Shown: positions 8,468 to 16,867 of the stretch, in pieces
How positions within the stretch are numbered: the first letter of the stretch is position 1
Layout: every line of letters begins with the position of its first letter
From: Kamptonema sp. UHCC 0994
GTDB lineage: Bacteria; Cyanobacteriota; Cyanobacteriia; Cyanobacteriales; Microcoleaceae
Direction of reading: 5' to 3'
Assembly (NCBI RefSeq): GCF_029167235.1
Contig: NZ_JARFTR010000078.1
Location: 1-64,000, forward strand
Length of the DNA stretch: 64,000 nt
The notes under the pieces: model-generated
The model's input: only the letters and a program-made list of their open reading frames with translations
What the model was told of the DNA's origin: nothing
The model's database searches: none
Made by a program: the position numbers and the translations under genes

Positions 8468-8495
8468 ACAGCGAAGGTTGAACACAGGCAAAGGG

Positions 8496-8801
8496 ATGAT
8501 ACAGACGGCACAGGAAAAAAAGTTGCGGTATAAAATTTGTTGCCCAAAATTACCGCTGGCAATATATCGAGAGGTCGCGGCCCATCTGCGTCAAGTAGAA
8601 GGGGTAGAAACTGGTTTAATTCCGCAACAGTCACAGCAGTTTGATTACAGTCAAAGCCAAGTAGCGGGGTTGTGGATACAGTATTCTGAAGATGTCGAAC
8701 CAGGGGTTCGCCAGCAAATAGATCGAATATTAACTTACTATAGCGATCGCTTTGGTCTGTGGGAGCGAAATGATACTCTCGCAGACAGCAGCGAAGCTTA
8801 A
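8496..8801 (+). CDS. Small conserved-looking protein of unknown function
   Basis: 101 residues if started at ATG 8496; a TTG at 8478 would add six residues. The sequence is soluble and mixed alpha/beta in character (for example KLPLAIYREVAAHLRQVEGVE and GVRQQIDRILTYYSDRF), with no known motif and no signal peptide. It lies 28 bp after the PedR-like regulator on the same strand and is probably co-transcribed with it. Confidence 0.6.
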   Translation: MIQTAQEKKLRYKICCPKLPLAIYREVAAHLRQVEGVETGLIPQQSQQFDYSQSQVAGLWIQYSEDVEPGVRQQIDRILTYYSDRFGLWERNDTLADSSEA

Positions 8802-9049
8802 TTAAGTGTTAAGTTCTGAGTTGTAGGGAGTTAGTTGTAGGAGCGAGTTTAGCAGTAAATCTTGCCACAAGCGAACAATATTTGTACAAAACCCGCCCTC
8901 ACACAATTTAGAGTTAAATTTATAATTAACACTAAAAACTTATAACTCAAGAACTTCTAAAATAACTTTGTAACGCCGCCTTCTAGGCGGTTATTTTACC
9001 GCCTAGAAGGCGGCGTTACGTTTAGTCCTGAAAATCTAAAAATTGCAAA
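8802..9049. other. Spacer upstream of hisS
   Basis: 248 bp of repeat-rich DNA. A degenerate copy of the GTAGGGGCGGGTT/AACCCGCCC foldback family lies at about 8836-8898, AT-rich sequence follows, and then the complete hairpin 8970-9019, which ends 30 bp before the hisS start. No gene is seen. Confidence 0.5.
8970..9019. repeat. Complete hairpin repeat, GTAACGCCGCC family
   Basis: Two perfect 21-base arms (8970-8990 and 8999-9019) begin GTAACGCCGCCTTCTAGG and enclose an 8-nt loop TTATTTTA. The arms and loop size match the copy at 63520-63569; related copies lie at 53820-53869 and 59232-59252. Confidence 0.85.
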
Positions 9050-10333
9050 ATGAGTACAATTAAAACTTTACCCGGAACGCGGGATATTTTATCCCCTGAA
9101 ATTGGATATTGGCAGCGTTTAGAAGCAATTGCTAGAGAGATTCTGGCAAAAGCTGCTTATCGAGAAATTCGGACACCGATTTTTGAGCAGACATCTTTAT
9201 TTGAGCGCGGTATTGGCGAAGCTACGGATGTCGTCGGCAAAGAAATGTACACTTTTAAGGATAAGGGCGATCGCTCAACTACGCTACGTCCAGAAGGGAC
9301 AGCCGGAGTAGTACGAGCTTTTATTGAAAATAGTTTATACGCTCAAGGTGACGTGCAGCGCCTTTGGTATACGGGCCCAATGTTTCGTTACGAACGCACG
9401 CAAGCAGGAAGACAGAGGCAATTTAATCAAATTGGAGTTGAAGTGTTAGGAAGTGCCGATCCGAGGGCGGATGTAGAGGTAATTGCGATTGCTTCTGATA
9501 TCCTTAAAACTATCGGATTAACGAACTTACGGCTGGATTTAAACTCAGTAGGAAATAAGGAAGATCGGCAGAGTTATCGTCAAGCTTTGATAGATTATTT
9601 AACACCTTATAAAGAAGAATTAGACCAAGATTCGCAAGACCGTTTAACTCGCAATCCCCTACGGATTTTAGACAGTAAAAATCCTCGCACCCAGGAAATT
9701 ACAGCAGATGCACCAAGCATTCTAGATTATTTAGGGGAAACCTCCCGCCGCCACTTTGAAAAAGTGCAGCAAATGTTAACCGATTTGGGGATTAAATATC
9801 AGTTAAATCCGCGATTAGTGAGAGGTTTAGATTACTATACCTACACGGCTTTTGAAATTATATCCGATGATTTAGGAGCGCAAGCAACAGTGTGCGGTGG
9901 TGGTCGCTACGACGGTTTAGTAAAAGAATTAGGGGGCCCAGATACGCCTGCGGTGGGTTGGGCAATGGGTTTAGAACGGTTAATTTTACTGTTACAGCAG
10001 TTGCAACCTGCACCTACTAATGCGTTAGATTTCTATATAGTTTCAAGGGGCAATCGCGCTGAGATTCAAGCAGTTTTATTAGCTCAAAAAATGCGGAATT
10101 TAGGGTTTAGCGTCGAGATAGATTTGAGCGGTAGTGCTTTTAAGAAACAATTTGCACGAGCCGATCGCAGTGGTGCTGTTGCTTGTTTAATTATAGGTGA
10201 TGAAGAGGCAGAAAGTCAAGAGGTAAAATTAAAGTGGATGGCAACTAAGGAACAGAGTGCGATCGGACAATCAAACTTATTGGAAAAAGCAGAAGAGTTG
10301 CGTTGTCAGATTGATAGTATCAAAAATACCTGA
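9050..10333 (+). CDS. hisS: Histidine-tRNA ligase
   Basis: Class II aminoacyl-tRNA synthetase that charges tRNA-His with histidine in the cytoplasm. The 427-residue length is normal. It shows motif 2 with FRYERTQAGRQRQFNQ (about 112-127), the histidine-binding HisA-type block RGLDYYTYTAFE, motif 3 GWAMGLERL and a C-terminal anticodon-binding domain. The start MSTIKTLPGTRDI is typical of bacterial HisRS. A hairpin repeat stands 30 bp before the start. The Uma2-type gene follows after 13 bp and may be read on the same transcript. Confidence 0.96.
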   Translation: MSTIKTLPGTRDILSPEIGYWQRLEAIAREILAKAAYREIRTPIFEQTSLFERGIGEATDVVGKEMYTFKDKGDRSTTLRPEGTAGVVRAFIENSLYAQGDVQRLWYTGPMFRYERTQAGRQRQFNQIGVEVLGSADPRADVEVIAIASDILKTIGLTNLRLDLNSVGNKEDRQSYRQALIDYLTPYKEELDQDSQDRLTRNPLRILDSKNPRTQEITADAPSILDYLGETSRRHFEKVQQMLTDLGIKYQLNPRLVRGLDYYTYTAFEIISDDLGAQATVCGGGRYDGLVKELGGPDTPAVGWAMGLERLILLLQQLQPAPTNALDFYIVSRGNRAEIQAVLLAQKMRNLGFSVEIDLSGSAFKKQFARADRSGAVACLIIGDEEAESQEVKLKWMATKEQSAIGQSNLLEKAEELRCQIDSIKNT

Positions 10334-10346
10334 AAGGAGATTAGTT

Positions 10347-10937
10347 ATGAACTTAGAAGTCATTGAAAAAACTGTTAGTCAAGTTGTTGAACAGCGTATA
10401 ACTTTATACGGAGTTACCTGGGAACAGTACGAAATTGTCCGCACAAATTTAGATGATTGTGCCGGATTGAGAATGACTTATCTAGAAGGAACTCTGGAGT
10501 TTTTTATGCCATCACAGGAACATGAATTAATCAAAAAAGTTATCGCCCGTTTGATTGAACTCTACTCGCTAGAAACAAATACCAGGATCTATGGCTATGG
10601 TTCTACTACCTATCGAAAACAAGCCAAAGAACGGGCATTAGAACCAGATGAGTGTTACTGCGTAGGTAGTGTTAAAGAGTTTCCTGACTTTGCCATTGAA
10701 GTTAATCTTACCAGTGGCGGTATCGATAAACTGGAGGTTTACCGGGGTTTAGGAGTTCCTGAAGTATGGATTTGGGAAAAAAGTAGGCTTTCGTTCTACT
10801 ATTTACACGGGGATAATTATGAGCGAATTGAAGGTAGCAGATTCTTGCCAAATTTAGATATTGATTTATTAGTTCGCTGTGCTAATATTCCCGATCAACA
10901 CGATGCTGTAGTAGAGTTTCGCAATGCTCTGCGTTAA
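10347..10937 (+). CDS. Uma2 family (DUF820) putative PD-(D/E)XK endonuclease
   Basis: 196 residues from ATG 10347, chosen because AAGGAG stands 10 bases upstream; the open frame extends further back into hisS in a different frame. Uma2 proteins are very abundant in cyanobacteria and have a restriction-endonuclease-like fold. The active-site pattern is visible as EPDECYCV followed by PDFAIEVNLTSGGIDKLEVY and EVWIW. Their biological role is not established. The gene sits 13 bp after hisS. Confidence 0.85.
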   Translation: MNLEVIEKTVSQVVEQRITLYGVTWEQYEIVRTNLDDCAGLRMTYLEGTLEFFMPSQEHELIKKVIARLIELYSLETNTRIYGYGSTTYRKQAKERALEPDECYCVGSVKEFPDFAIEVNLTSGGIDKLEVYRGLGVPEVWIWEKSRLSFYYLHGDNYERIEGSRFLPNLDIDLLVRCANIPDQHDAVVEFRNALR

Positions 10938-11022
10938 ATTTTATCTTGAAAATTTGGTGGATATCTTTTTATCGCTCAAAGTTTTTGTTAATATGAAGAA
11001 TAAGTATTAAAAATCGAAAACT

Positions 11023-11367
11023 ATGAGTACGCAACGCTGGAATGATGAAATGCTAGACCGTTTGGCCACCAAGATAGACAGTTTGGCAAGTACGGCAGAA
11101 ATTCACTCTCGTGCGATCGAGAGCCACGAACAAATTTTAGAACGTCACGATCGCCTCATAGAAAGTAATAGTCGTGTCATTCAAGCTCTAGCTAATGTAG
11201 CAACAGAAGCAAGAGAAGAACGGCAGCAGTTATTTCAATCAATGGCCCAACAGCAAGAAATAATTGCTCAACAACAGGCAGAGATTGTGGGTTTGAGAAC
11301 AGAGACTATTCGTATTCTCGATATCCTTCTCAACGATCGCGATCGCGGGGATAATCCTAGTAATTAA
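11023..11367 (+). CDS. Small coiled-coil protein, paralogue of 16031-16273
   Basis: 114 residues, almost wholly helical, with heptad spacing from about 12 to 105 (IDSLASTAEIHSRAIESHEQ, then ILERHDRLIESNSRVIQALA). The second half is closely similar to the smaller protein at 16031-16273: both contain NSRVIQALANV or NARVIQALANV, AREERQQLFQ and RILDILLN. Such proteins often stand beside Uma2 genes in filamentous cyanobacteria, as here. Function is unknown; self-assembly through the coiled coil is likely. Confidence 0.65.
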   Translation: MSTQRWNDEMLDRLATKIDSLASTAEIHSRAIESHEQILERHDRLIESNSRVIQALANVATEAREERQQLFQSMAQQQEIIAQQQAEIVGLRTETIRILDILLNDRDRGDNPSN

Positions 11368-11399
11368 GCTAACCATCTGGGATTAACTAATCATAATCA

Positions 11400-12620
11400 C
11401 TACTCCGGCACAATAAAACCCTTAAGTTTACATCCCCTTTCCTCCTCACTCAAACCCTTAGACTGCACCAAAACCCCAAACCCCCCCAACCCCATCGGAT
11501 CGATCAATTGATGTAACGCCTCCCGCCGCCGCAAAAATGCTGCCAAATCTAACACCTGTGCATCATTTGAAGAAAGAGCCGCAATACGATCCCCCAAACC
11601 CAAAGCCATTAAAAACAAACCTTGCTGAGTCAATCCTACTAACTCCAATCCGTACAATTCTCCCTGTTGTTCCAAGGCCGTAAAATCAACATGAGATGTT
11701 AAATCTTGCTTCCCCACGTATAGGTAAGGATGATTGTGATGTTGATGGTGATAATAGCATTGTAGCGTTCCTTCTCGACGATTTGGATTATAATAGCGGT
11801 GAGCTGGATAACCGTAATCAATCGTTAACAAATACCCTCGTTGCAATTTTTCAGCAACAGTAGCAATCCAATCCAAAGCTGCCAAATTAACCTCACTGCG
11901 ATAACCATCAGTGTAGGCACTTGCAGATAAATCTATTCCTACTAAATTAAAATATTCACTAATTTTAGTTGTAGAAACTTCACCGATAACTTCAGCAAAC
12001 TTTCTTTCTATTTTTCCATCTTCTTGTACCTGAGTCTCAGCAGTAACATAAACTTCCTTGACTTGACCTTTCTCAACAACAATTTGATGGATAGGTAGCG
12101 CATCCACTAACTCATTAGAGAAAAAACAACCAGCAATCGAACCAGTAGGTATTTCATCCCAATTGCACCACCTGACAGATTTTATCTCAGTTAATCTTTG
12201 TTGCTGTTCTGCTTTGAGTACCGCTGATTTCTCAATTATCAAATATTCTAATACTTGGAAAAAATCTGGATATTGTCGTTGCAGATATGCTAAAATATCA
12301 GCAGCTAAAATCCCTTGACCTGCCCCCATTTCTACAATAATAAAAGAGTTAGGTTTGGCTAAAATCTCCCACATTTGGACAAACTGCTCTGCCAATACTT
12401 CCCCAAAGTCAGAACCCAAGTGAGGCGAGGTAAAAAAGTCGCCGTGTTTGCCGATATTTACTTCATTAGTAGTGTAGTAACCATGCTGCGGATGATAGAG
12501 TGCTAAATCCATATATTCAGCAAAAGTAATTTGCCGATCGGAACTTGTAGCAATTCGCTGGAAAATTAGATCGCAAAGTTCCAGATTAGAGTCGTTAATA
12601 TCTAATTGTTGAACAGTCAT
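11400..12620 (-). CDS. SAM-dependent methyltransferase, MidA/NDUFAF7 family (COG1565)
   Basis: A 406-residue class I methyltransferase. The SAM-binding loop is VEMGAGQGILAADIL, preceded by the family hallmark FFTSPHLGSDFGEVLAEQ (about 66-83) and followed by FSNELVDALP and LTIDYGYPAHRYY. The eukaryotic relative NDUFAF7/MidA methylates an arginine of a complex I subunit. A role in NDH-1 assembly in cyanobacteria is plausible but unproven. A GTTAACA heptamer array (12640-12680) fills its upstream region. Confidence 0.88.
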   Translation of the reverse strand: MTVQQLDINDSNLELCDLIFQRIATSSDRQITFAEYMDLALYHPQHGYYTTNEVNIGKHGDFFTSPHLGSDFGEVLAEQFVQMWEILAKPNSFIIVEMGAGQGILAADILAYLQRQYPDFFQVLEYLIIEKSAVLKAEQQQRLTEIKSVRWCNWDEIPTGSIAGCFFSNELVDALPIHQIVVEKGQVKEVYVTAETQVQEDGKIERKFAEVIGEVSTTKISEYFNLVGIDLSASAYTDGYRSEVNLAALDWIATVAEKLQRGYLLTIDYGYPAHRYYNPNRREGTLQCYYHHQHHNHPYLYVGKQDLTSHVDFTALEQQGELYGLELVGLTQQGLFLMALGLGDRIAALSSNDAQVLDLAAFLRRREALHQLIDPMGLGGFGVLVQSKGLSEEERGCKLKGFIVPE

Positions 12621-12639
12621 AAGTCACAAAATTAAAATA

Positions 12640-12680
12640 GTTAACAGTTAACCGTTAACAGTTAACAGTTAACCGTTAAC
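12640..12680. repeat. STRR heptamer array (GTTAACA/GTTAACC)
   Basis: About six tandem copies of GTTAACA and its variant GTTAACC occupy the short spacer between the methyltransferase start and the end of the gene at 12688. The core GTTAAC is self-complementary. Confidence 0.85.
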
Positions 12681-12687
12681 CTAAAAT

Positions 12688-13377
12688 CTAAAAATGCAAC
12701 TGCGGCCCGGCCCAGGCATTGCTAACTTGACTGTGGAAAACTTGAGGTTGATCGTGGTTAGCAGCGACAGTTCGCCCCCCCAAATCAACAGCCCAAACAG
12801 GCCAAGAGCGATCGCCAAGATTACCAGCGCGGAAAAGCACTTCATCGGGATAAGATTGACTCCAACCCAAGAGTACGGCATGAGTGTACAAACTCCCGGC
12901 AGGGGCAATAGTATGGGTGCGATTCTGATTGCTGTCCCAGACTACCGCGTAGTCCGACATATCCGATGCGCTAAAGATAGCTTCAAATTCCCGTGCCAAA
13001 ATGCGATCGCCAGTTTTATTCCAAGAAACCGGAATCAAAATCGCCATCGCCCCCGGCAGATCCGACTCTTCAGGAGCGCAAAACTGATGATCTGCCAACG
13101 GCGAAGAAGGCATCACCGTTTGTAACTCCCCTGTCCGCAGATTTTCCACAAACATAACAGTGCTAGCGCGACAGCGGTAGAACTCTCGCTGCACTTGCAT
13201 TTGAATCCGGCTGTACGCGGCATACTCGCCATTACTAGAAATTAATGAGGGGCTGCGATAGTAGCGTACACCAGATCCCACTGTTGAGCTAACTTCAGCG
13301 TGGGTAGCCACAATCCATTCCCAAGGGATGGGATGAGGGCTATTTAAAGGGTCGATCTGCACCGTTGGTTCAATCAT
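12688..13377 (-). CDS. Hypothetical protein, unrecognised
   Basis: A 229-residue soluble protein without a signal peptide or membrane helix. Sequence such as SSNGEYAAYSRIQMQV, TVMFVENLRTGELQTV and DYAVVWDSNQNRTHTIA alternates short strands with turns, resembling fragments of a beta-propeller (WD40/TolB-like), but no repeat can be assigned firmly. It stops 68 bp ahead of the methyltransferase start on the same strand, with a heptamer array between them. Function is unknown. Confidence 0.65.
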   Translation of the reverse strand: MIEPTVQIDPLNSPHPIPWEWIVATHAEVSSTVGSGVRYYRSPSLISSNGEYAAYSRIQMQVQREFYRCRASTVMFVENLRTGELQTVMPSSPLADHQFCAPEESDLPGAMAILIPVSWNKTGDRILAREFEAIFSASDMSDYAVVWDSNQNRTHTIAPAGSLYTHAVLLGWSQSYPDEVLFRAGNLGDRSWPVWAVDLGGRTVAANHDQPQVFHSQVSNAWAGPQLHF

Positions 13378-13693
13378 GGTAGGTTCACCGAGAAAATGTT
13401 TGTTAACACTTGGAGCCGATGCTGAAGGTGGGGGGGTAGATAATCTTAGATGTTATATCGGCAAAAGCGCAGGAATAACACGCTGGGAATCTCGCAAGCA
13501 ACAACTAAAGTAGTAATAAAGCCGAAATCAATGTAGTTAAATGCTCAAATGTTCTGAGCAGGTGAGTTCTGCGACCATTGAGCTATTCAGTTTTGAGACA
13601 GCACATTTTAACTTTGAGGCTCCCAAGCGTGCAATCCATTATCCTTATGTATATAGCAGATTGAAATGGTACGTGGACGGAAAGGGAAAAACC

Positions 13694-14638
13694 GTGAAAT
13701 CTTCACCAAAGAAATTTTCAGCCGCCCGGAGTCCCGCCCCTAAGTCGCCGGGAACAGGCTTGTTTGTACTATCGTTGATATTTCGACTACTGCTGCTGGG
13801 GGTAGGGAGCGGTTTTGCGTGGGCTTTGGGGGTAGGGGCCGCGCAAATCTACCCATCTGCGGGAACTGAAATACCTCTAAGTGAAAAATTGTTGCGCCAA
13901 TTTCAGAATCTCGCTGGGGGCCCGAAACGCCCATCTCGAACTCCCAGTCCGATTCTTCCCTCACCAATCTCAACAGCTTCGAGTTCGCAATTGAGCCCTA
14001 CACAAAGGCAAAAACTGCAAGCAGACTTGAAACAGTTGCAAGGGGAGTTAAATGCACTGATCGGTCGCACGGCCGCACTGGAGACGCAATTAGGCAGTAG
14101 TAAGCCTACGGAAACTCTGGAAAAGCGGTTGGAATTGATGTCGCAGGAGTTAGGGACATCGGCATCTGCCGCAGTACCGAGTCCTGCTTTGCCTGCTATT
14201 GGTAAGGATAGTAGTCCAATTCCGGGTAATAAAGCTAATAATGCTGATGAATCTAGTGCTGAGAACAGTTCTGTATTTAGTGGGGATGCACTGATGGTGA
14301 CACTCCCCAGCGATGTTTTGTTTGAGGCTGGTAGTAGCGCCCTGCGTCCCGGAACGAACGTAATTTTGGATAATTTGATCGCAGATTTGCAAAACTATGA
14401 GGGTGCTACTGTTCGCATTGCTGGCCACACTGACGATACTGGGGAAGCTAAGGACAATCAAAATCTGTCGTTTGCCAGAGCTCAAGCAGTGGGGCAGTAT
14501 TTATCTAAGACTCTTGGGGATAAGTATCACTGGGTGGCGATTGGCTATGGAGAAAGTCGCCCGTCGGTGGAAAATACAACGGATGCAAATCGTCAGCGTA
14601 ACCGCCGGATTGAAATTGCGATCGCTCCTCTGCGTTAA
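13694..14638 (+). CDS. OmpA-family protein with N-terminal membrane anchor
   Basis: 314 residues from GTG 13694, chosen because GGAAAGG stands 8 bases upstream and gives the usual basic start before a single membrane helix (about 24-47, LFVLSLIFRLLLLGV). The frame itself is open from 13541. A Pro/Ser-rich linker and a coiled coil (RQKLQADLKQLQGELNALIG) follow, then a C-terminal OmpA/MotB peptidoglycan-binding domain. That domain shows DVLFEAGSSALRP, IAGHTDDTGEAKDNQNLSFAR and NRRIEIAI. It probably ties the envelope to peptidoglycan. The stop codon lies inside the first unit of a heptamer array. Confidence 0.85.
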   Translation: MKSSPKKFSAARSPAPKSPGTGLFVLSLIFRLLLLGVGSGFAWALGVGAAQIYPSAGTEIPLSEKLLRQFQNLAGGPKRPSRTPSPILPSPISTASSSQLSPTQRQKLQADLKQLQGELNALIGRTAALETQLGSSKPTETLEKRLELMSQELGTSASAAVPSPALPAIGKDSSPIPGNKANNADESSAENSSVFSGDALMVTLPSDVLFEAGSSALRPGTNVILDNLIADLQNYEGATVRIAGHTDDTGEAKDNQNLSFARAQAVGQYLSKTLGDKYHWVAIGYGESRPSVENTTDANRQRNRRIEIAIAPLR

Positions 14639-14689
14639 CTGTTAACTGTTAACTGTTAACTGTTAACTGTTAACTGTTAACTGTTAACT
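14634..14689. repeat. STRR array, eight perfect GTTAACT units
   Basis: Eight uninterrupted copies of GTTAACT. The stop codon TAA of the OmpA-like gene (14636-14638) is part of the first unit. CTAATTG/CTAATGG variants continue to about 14709. Confidence 0.9.
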
Positions 14690-14711
14690 GCTAATTGCTA
14701 ATGGCTAATAC

Positions 14712-14927
14712 GGGACTTACGCACCTAAACAAAGAAGCCGGGTTTTTTACGAAAATACTTTGTTTTGACCCACAGATTCTCTCAAAAACCCGGTTTCTGG
14801 GGCAGCGCCCACCCTACTACTAACAACTAACCATTAATAACTAACCATTAATAACTAACCCTTAACAACTAACCCTTAACAACTAACCCTTAACAACTAA
14901 CAACTAACAACTAACCATTAACAATTA
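14712..14927. repeat. Dispersed repeat and heptamers ahead of fmt
   Basis: ACTTACGCACC followed by AAGCCGGGTTTTT and, inverted, AAAACCCGGTTTCT (14713-14794) matches the unit at about 35712-35810. A GCAGCGCCCACCCTAC string follows, then AACTAACCATTAATA- and AACAACT-type tandem units (14820-14925) right up to the fmt start. No gene is seen. Confidence 0.6.
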
Positions 14928-14929
14928 TC

Positions 14930-15931
14930 ATGAAAATTGTCTTTTTTGGCACTCCCCAGTTTGCAGTTCCCAGTTTAGAAAATTTGCTAAATCATCCAGA
15001 TTTTCAGGTTGTGGCGGTTGTTACTCAGCCAGATAAACGCCGAGGACGGGGTAATCAATTAATACCTTCTCCTGTTAAAATAACTGCTGTGGCTCACAAT
15101 CTCCCAGTTTGGCAACCTCAGCGGATTAAGAAAGATACGGAGACACTATCTTTACTAAAACAAACCGAAGCAGATATTTTTGTCGTCGTAGCTTACGGCC
15201 AAATCCTTTCTCAAGAAATTCTGGATATGCCTCAGTTAGGCTGCATCAACGTTCATGGCTCAATATTGCCTCAATATCGGGGTGCTGCACCGATTCAGTG
15301 GTGTCTGTATCACGGCGAAAAGGAAACAGGAATTACCACAATGTTAATGGATGCTGGTATGGATACTGGGGCAATGTTATTGAAAGCTTTTGCAGGAATT
15401 ACTCTTTTGGATAATGCTGCCACACTAGCAGAAAGATTGTCGGAATTGGGAGCTGACTTATTAGTAGAAACTGTGTTAAAATTAGCGAAAGGGGAAGTAG
15501 AAGCGATTCCTCAAGATGCGTCTGAGGCAACTTATGCGCCGCTGATTAAAAATCCTGATTATGTGATTGATTGGTCAAAGAGTGCGATCGCGCTTCACGA
15601 TCAAATTAGAGGATTTTTCCCCGACTGTGTTACCAGTTTTCGCGGTAATTCTGCAAAAATCAGTGCTACTGCACCTCTTGGCCCTGAATATTGGTTAAAA
15701 TTGCCGCCCGATTTGCGGCGTTTAGAGCAAGATTGGTCAACTTTATCTGAGCTTTCTGGGAAGTATGGAGAAGTTGTAAAAGTTATCAAAAATTTGGGGC
15801 CAATTGTGCAAACAGGGGAAGGTTTATTGCTGTTGCGCGAGGTGCAGTTAGCGGGGAAAAAAGTTCAGTCTGGATGGGATTTTGCCAATGGCACTCGGTT
15901 GGCGGTGGGTGAGGTTTTTGGTGATAAATAA
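14930..15931 (+). CDS. fmt: Methionyl-tRNA formyltransferase
   Basis: Adds a formyl group from 10-formyl-tetrahydrofolate to initiator Met-tRNA. The 333-residue protein has the usual N-terminal formyltransferase fold ([16 protein letters not shown]) and catalytic block [18 protein letters not shown] with its Asn/His pair. It continues with GMDTGAML and a C-terminal OB-like domain (GEVVKVI, then [13 protein letters not shown]). AACTAAC and related heptamers run to within a few bases of the ATG, and no clear Shine-Dalgarno is visible. It appears to be monocistronic. Confidence 0.95.
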   Translation: MKIVFFGTPQFAVPSLENLLNHPDFQVVAVVTQPDKRRGRGNQLIPSPVKITAVAHNLPVWQPQRIKKDTETLSLLKQTEADIFVVVAYGQILSQEILDMPQLGCINVHGSILPQYRGAAPIQWCLYHGEKETGITTMLMDAGMDTGAMLLKAFAGITLLDNAATLAERLSELGADLLVETVLKLAKGEVEAIPQDASEATYAPLIKNPDYVIDWSKSAIALHDQIRGFFPDCVTSFRGNSAKISATAPLGPEYWLKLPPDLRRLEQDWSTLSELSGKYGEVVKVIKNLGPIVQTGEGLLLLREVQLAGKKVQSGWDFANGTRLAVGEVFGDK

Positions 15932-16030
15932 TCCTTAGTAATTTAACTGTGCGATCGCTTATGGATATCGGAGACTTTGCCGGTAAAGGTATTGTCGCTG
16001 TTCCTCTGTCAAAACCAGGCGCGATCGCAC

Positions 16031-16273
16031 TCAGAGATTATGCTGATTTAGGAGGATGTCAAGAATGCGACGATTCTCAGTTTGGAGTCCACGAATCTCC
16101 TCTTGTTGTTGAACAATAATTGTTTGCTGTTGATCCATCCTTTGAAATAACTGCTGCCGTTCTTCCCTTGCCTCTGCTGACACATTTGCTAGAGCTTGAA
16201 TGACGCGAGCATTACTGTCTACTATGCTAGCTAAGCGGTCTAGTCTATCATCATCCCAGCGCTCTGTAGTCAT
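16031..16273 (-). CDS. Small coiled-coil protein, paralogue of 11023-11367
   Basis: 80 residues from the ATG at 16273; an upstream ATG (16363) lies in repeat DNA and is unlikely. It is a shortened version of the protein at 11023-11367: the first 14 residues and the last 65 align, but a central segment of about 30 residues (ESHEQILERHDRL region) is absent. The remainder keeps AREERQQLFQRMDQQQ and RILDILLN. It is an all-helical coiled coil of unknown function. No Uma2 gene is adjacent here. Confidence 0.65.
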   Translation of the reverse strand: MTTERWDDDRLDRLASIVDSNARVIQALANVSAEAREERQQLFQRMDQQQTIIVQQQEEIRGLQTENRRILDILLNQHNL

Positions 16274-16345
16274 AAGATTTTTCTCCGTTACTTTGCTTTT
16301 TAAATTCCCTTCAATTTTATAGCAGTTTTCAATTGCGTAGGTACT

Positions 16346-16477
16346 GCCATTAGCCATTAGCAATTAGCAATTAGCCATTAGCAATTAGCAATTAGCAATT
16401 AGCAATTACCAATTACCAATTACCAATTACCAATTACCAATTACCAATTACCAATTACCAATTACCAATTACCAATT
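16346..16477. repeat. STRR arrays (CAATTAG then CAATTAC units)
   Basis: An array of CCATTAG/CAATTAG units grades into about ten CAATTAC units. It lies between the coiled-coil gene and the nirA regulatory region, upstream of the NtcB-like site. Confidence 0.85.
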
Positions 16478-16531
16478 TAACTGTGTATTCAGGCCGCGAT
16501 CGCACTCAGTCCTCACTACTAGGCCTGTCCA

Positions 16532-16544
16532 TGCAGAAAGTGCA
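16532..16544. promoter_or_regulatory. NtcB-type operator TGCA-N5-TGCA
   Basis: TGCAGAAAGTGCA fits the TGCA-N5-TGCA consensus described for NtcB, the LysR-type nitrite/nitrate activator of nirA operons, and extends to ATGCA/TGCAT. It lies 38 bp upstream of the NtcA site, a position suited to an activator. Confidence 0.65.
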
Positions 16545-16582
16545 TCGCAATTATCCGAAAACTTCATAAAACTCCATATTCT

Positions 16583-16624
16583 GTAACATTAGCTACGAAC
16601 AACTCTCGATCTGCACCCTACAGT
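16583..16624 (+). promoter_or_regulatory. NtcA-activated nirA promoter
   Basis: GTAACATTAGCTAC (16583-16596) is an exact GTA-N8-TAC NtcA site. Exactly 22 bp after it comes TACAGT (16619-16624), matching the TAN3T -10 element of canonical NtcA class II promoters. Transcription should begin near 16630, leaving a leader of roughly 240 nt before the nirA GTG. The leader has no clear open frame; it contains part of an AACCCGCC-type repeat near 16808. Confidence 0.82.
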
Positions 16625-16867
16625 GTTGCGTAACAAGAGTTAACAGAGAGCAACAAAACGGTAGTAATTGATACTTTCTACTGACTAATACTTCTCCGTA
16701 ACCTTGACCAAACCCATGTACATTAAGGATTTCTCAACCCCAAAGAAATTGAAGTTGAGTAACTAAATATACGGTTTTAATTAAGTATAACCACTAAGGT
16801 TAGCACAAAAACCCGCCTTTACATCCCCAAAATAGCTCCCCACCAAGTAACCAACGAGGGTACACCA

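Noticed and set aside
15961-16119. 52-codon plus-strand frame after fmt
   Set aside because: Antisense to the coiled-coil gene for much of its length, no ribosome-binding site; at best a fragment that I cannot identify.
16346-16477. Possible CRISPR array
   Set aside because: The repeat unit is 7 bp without spacers; it is an STRR array.
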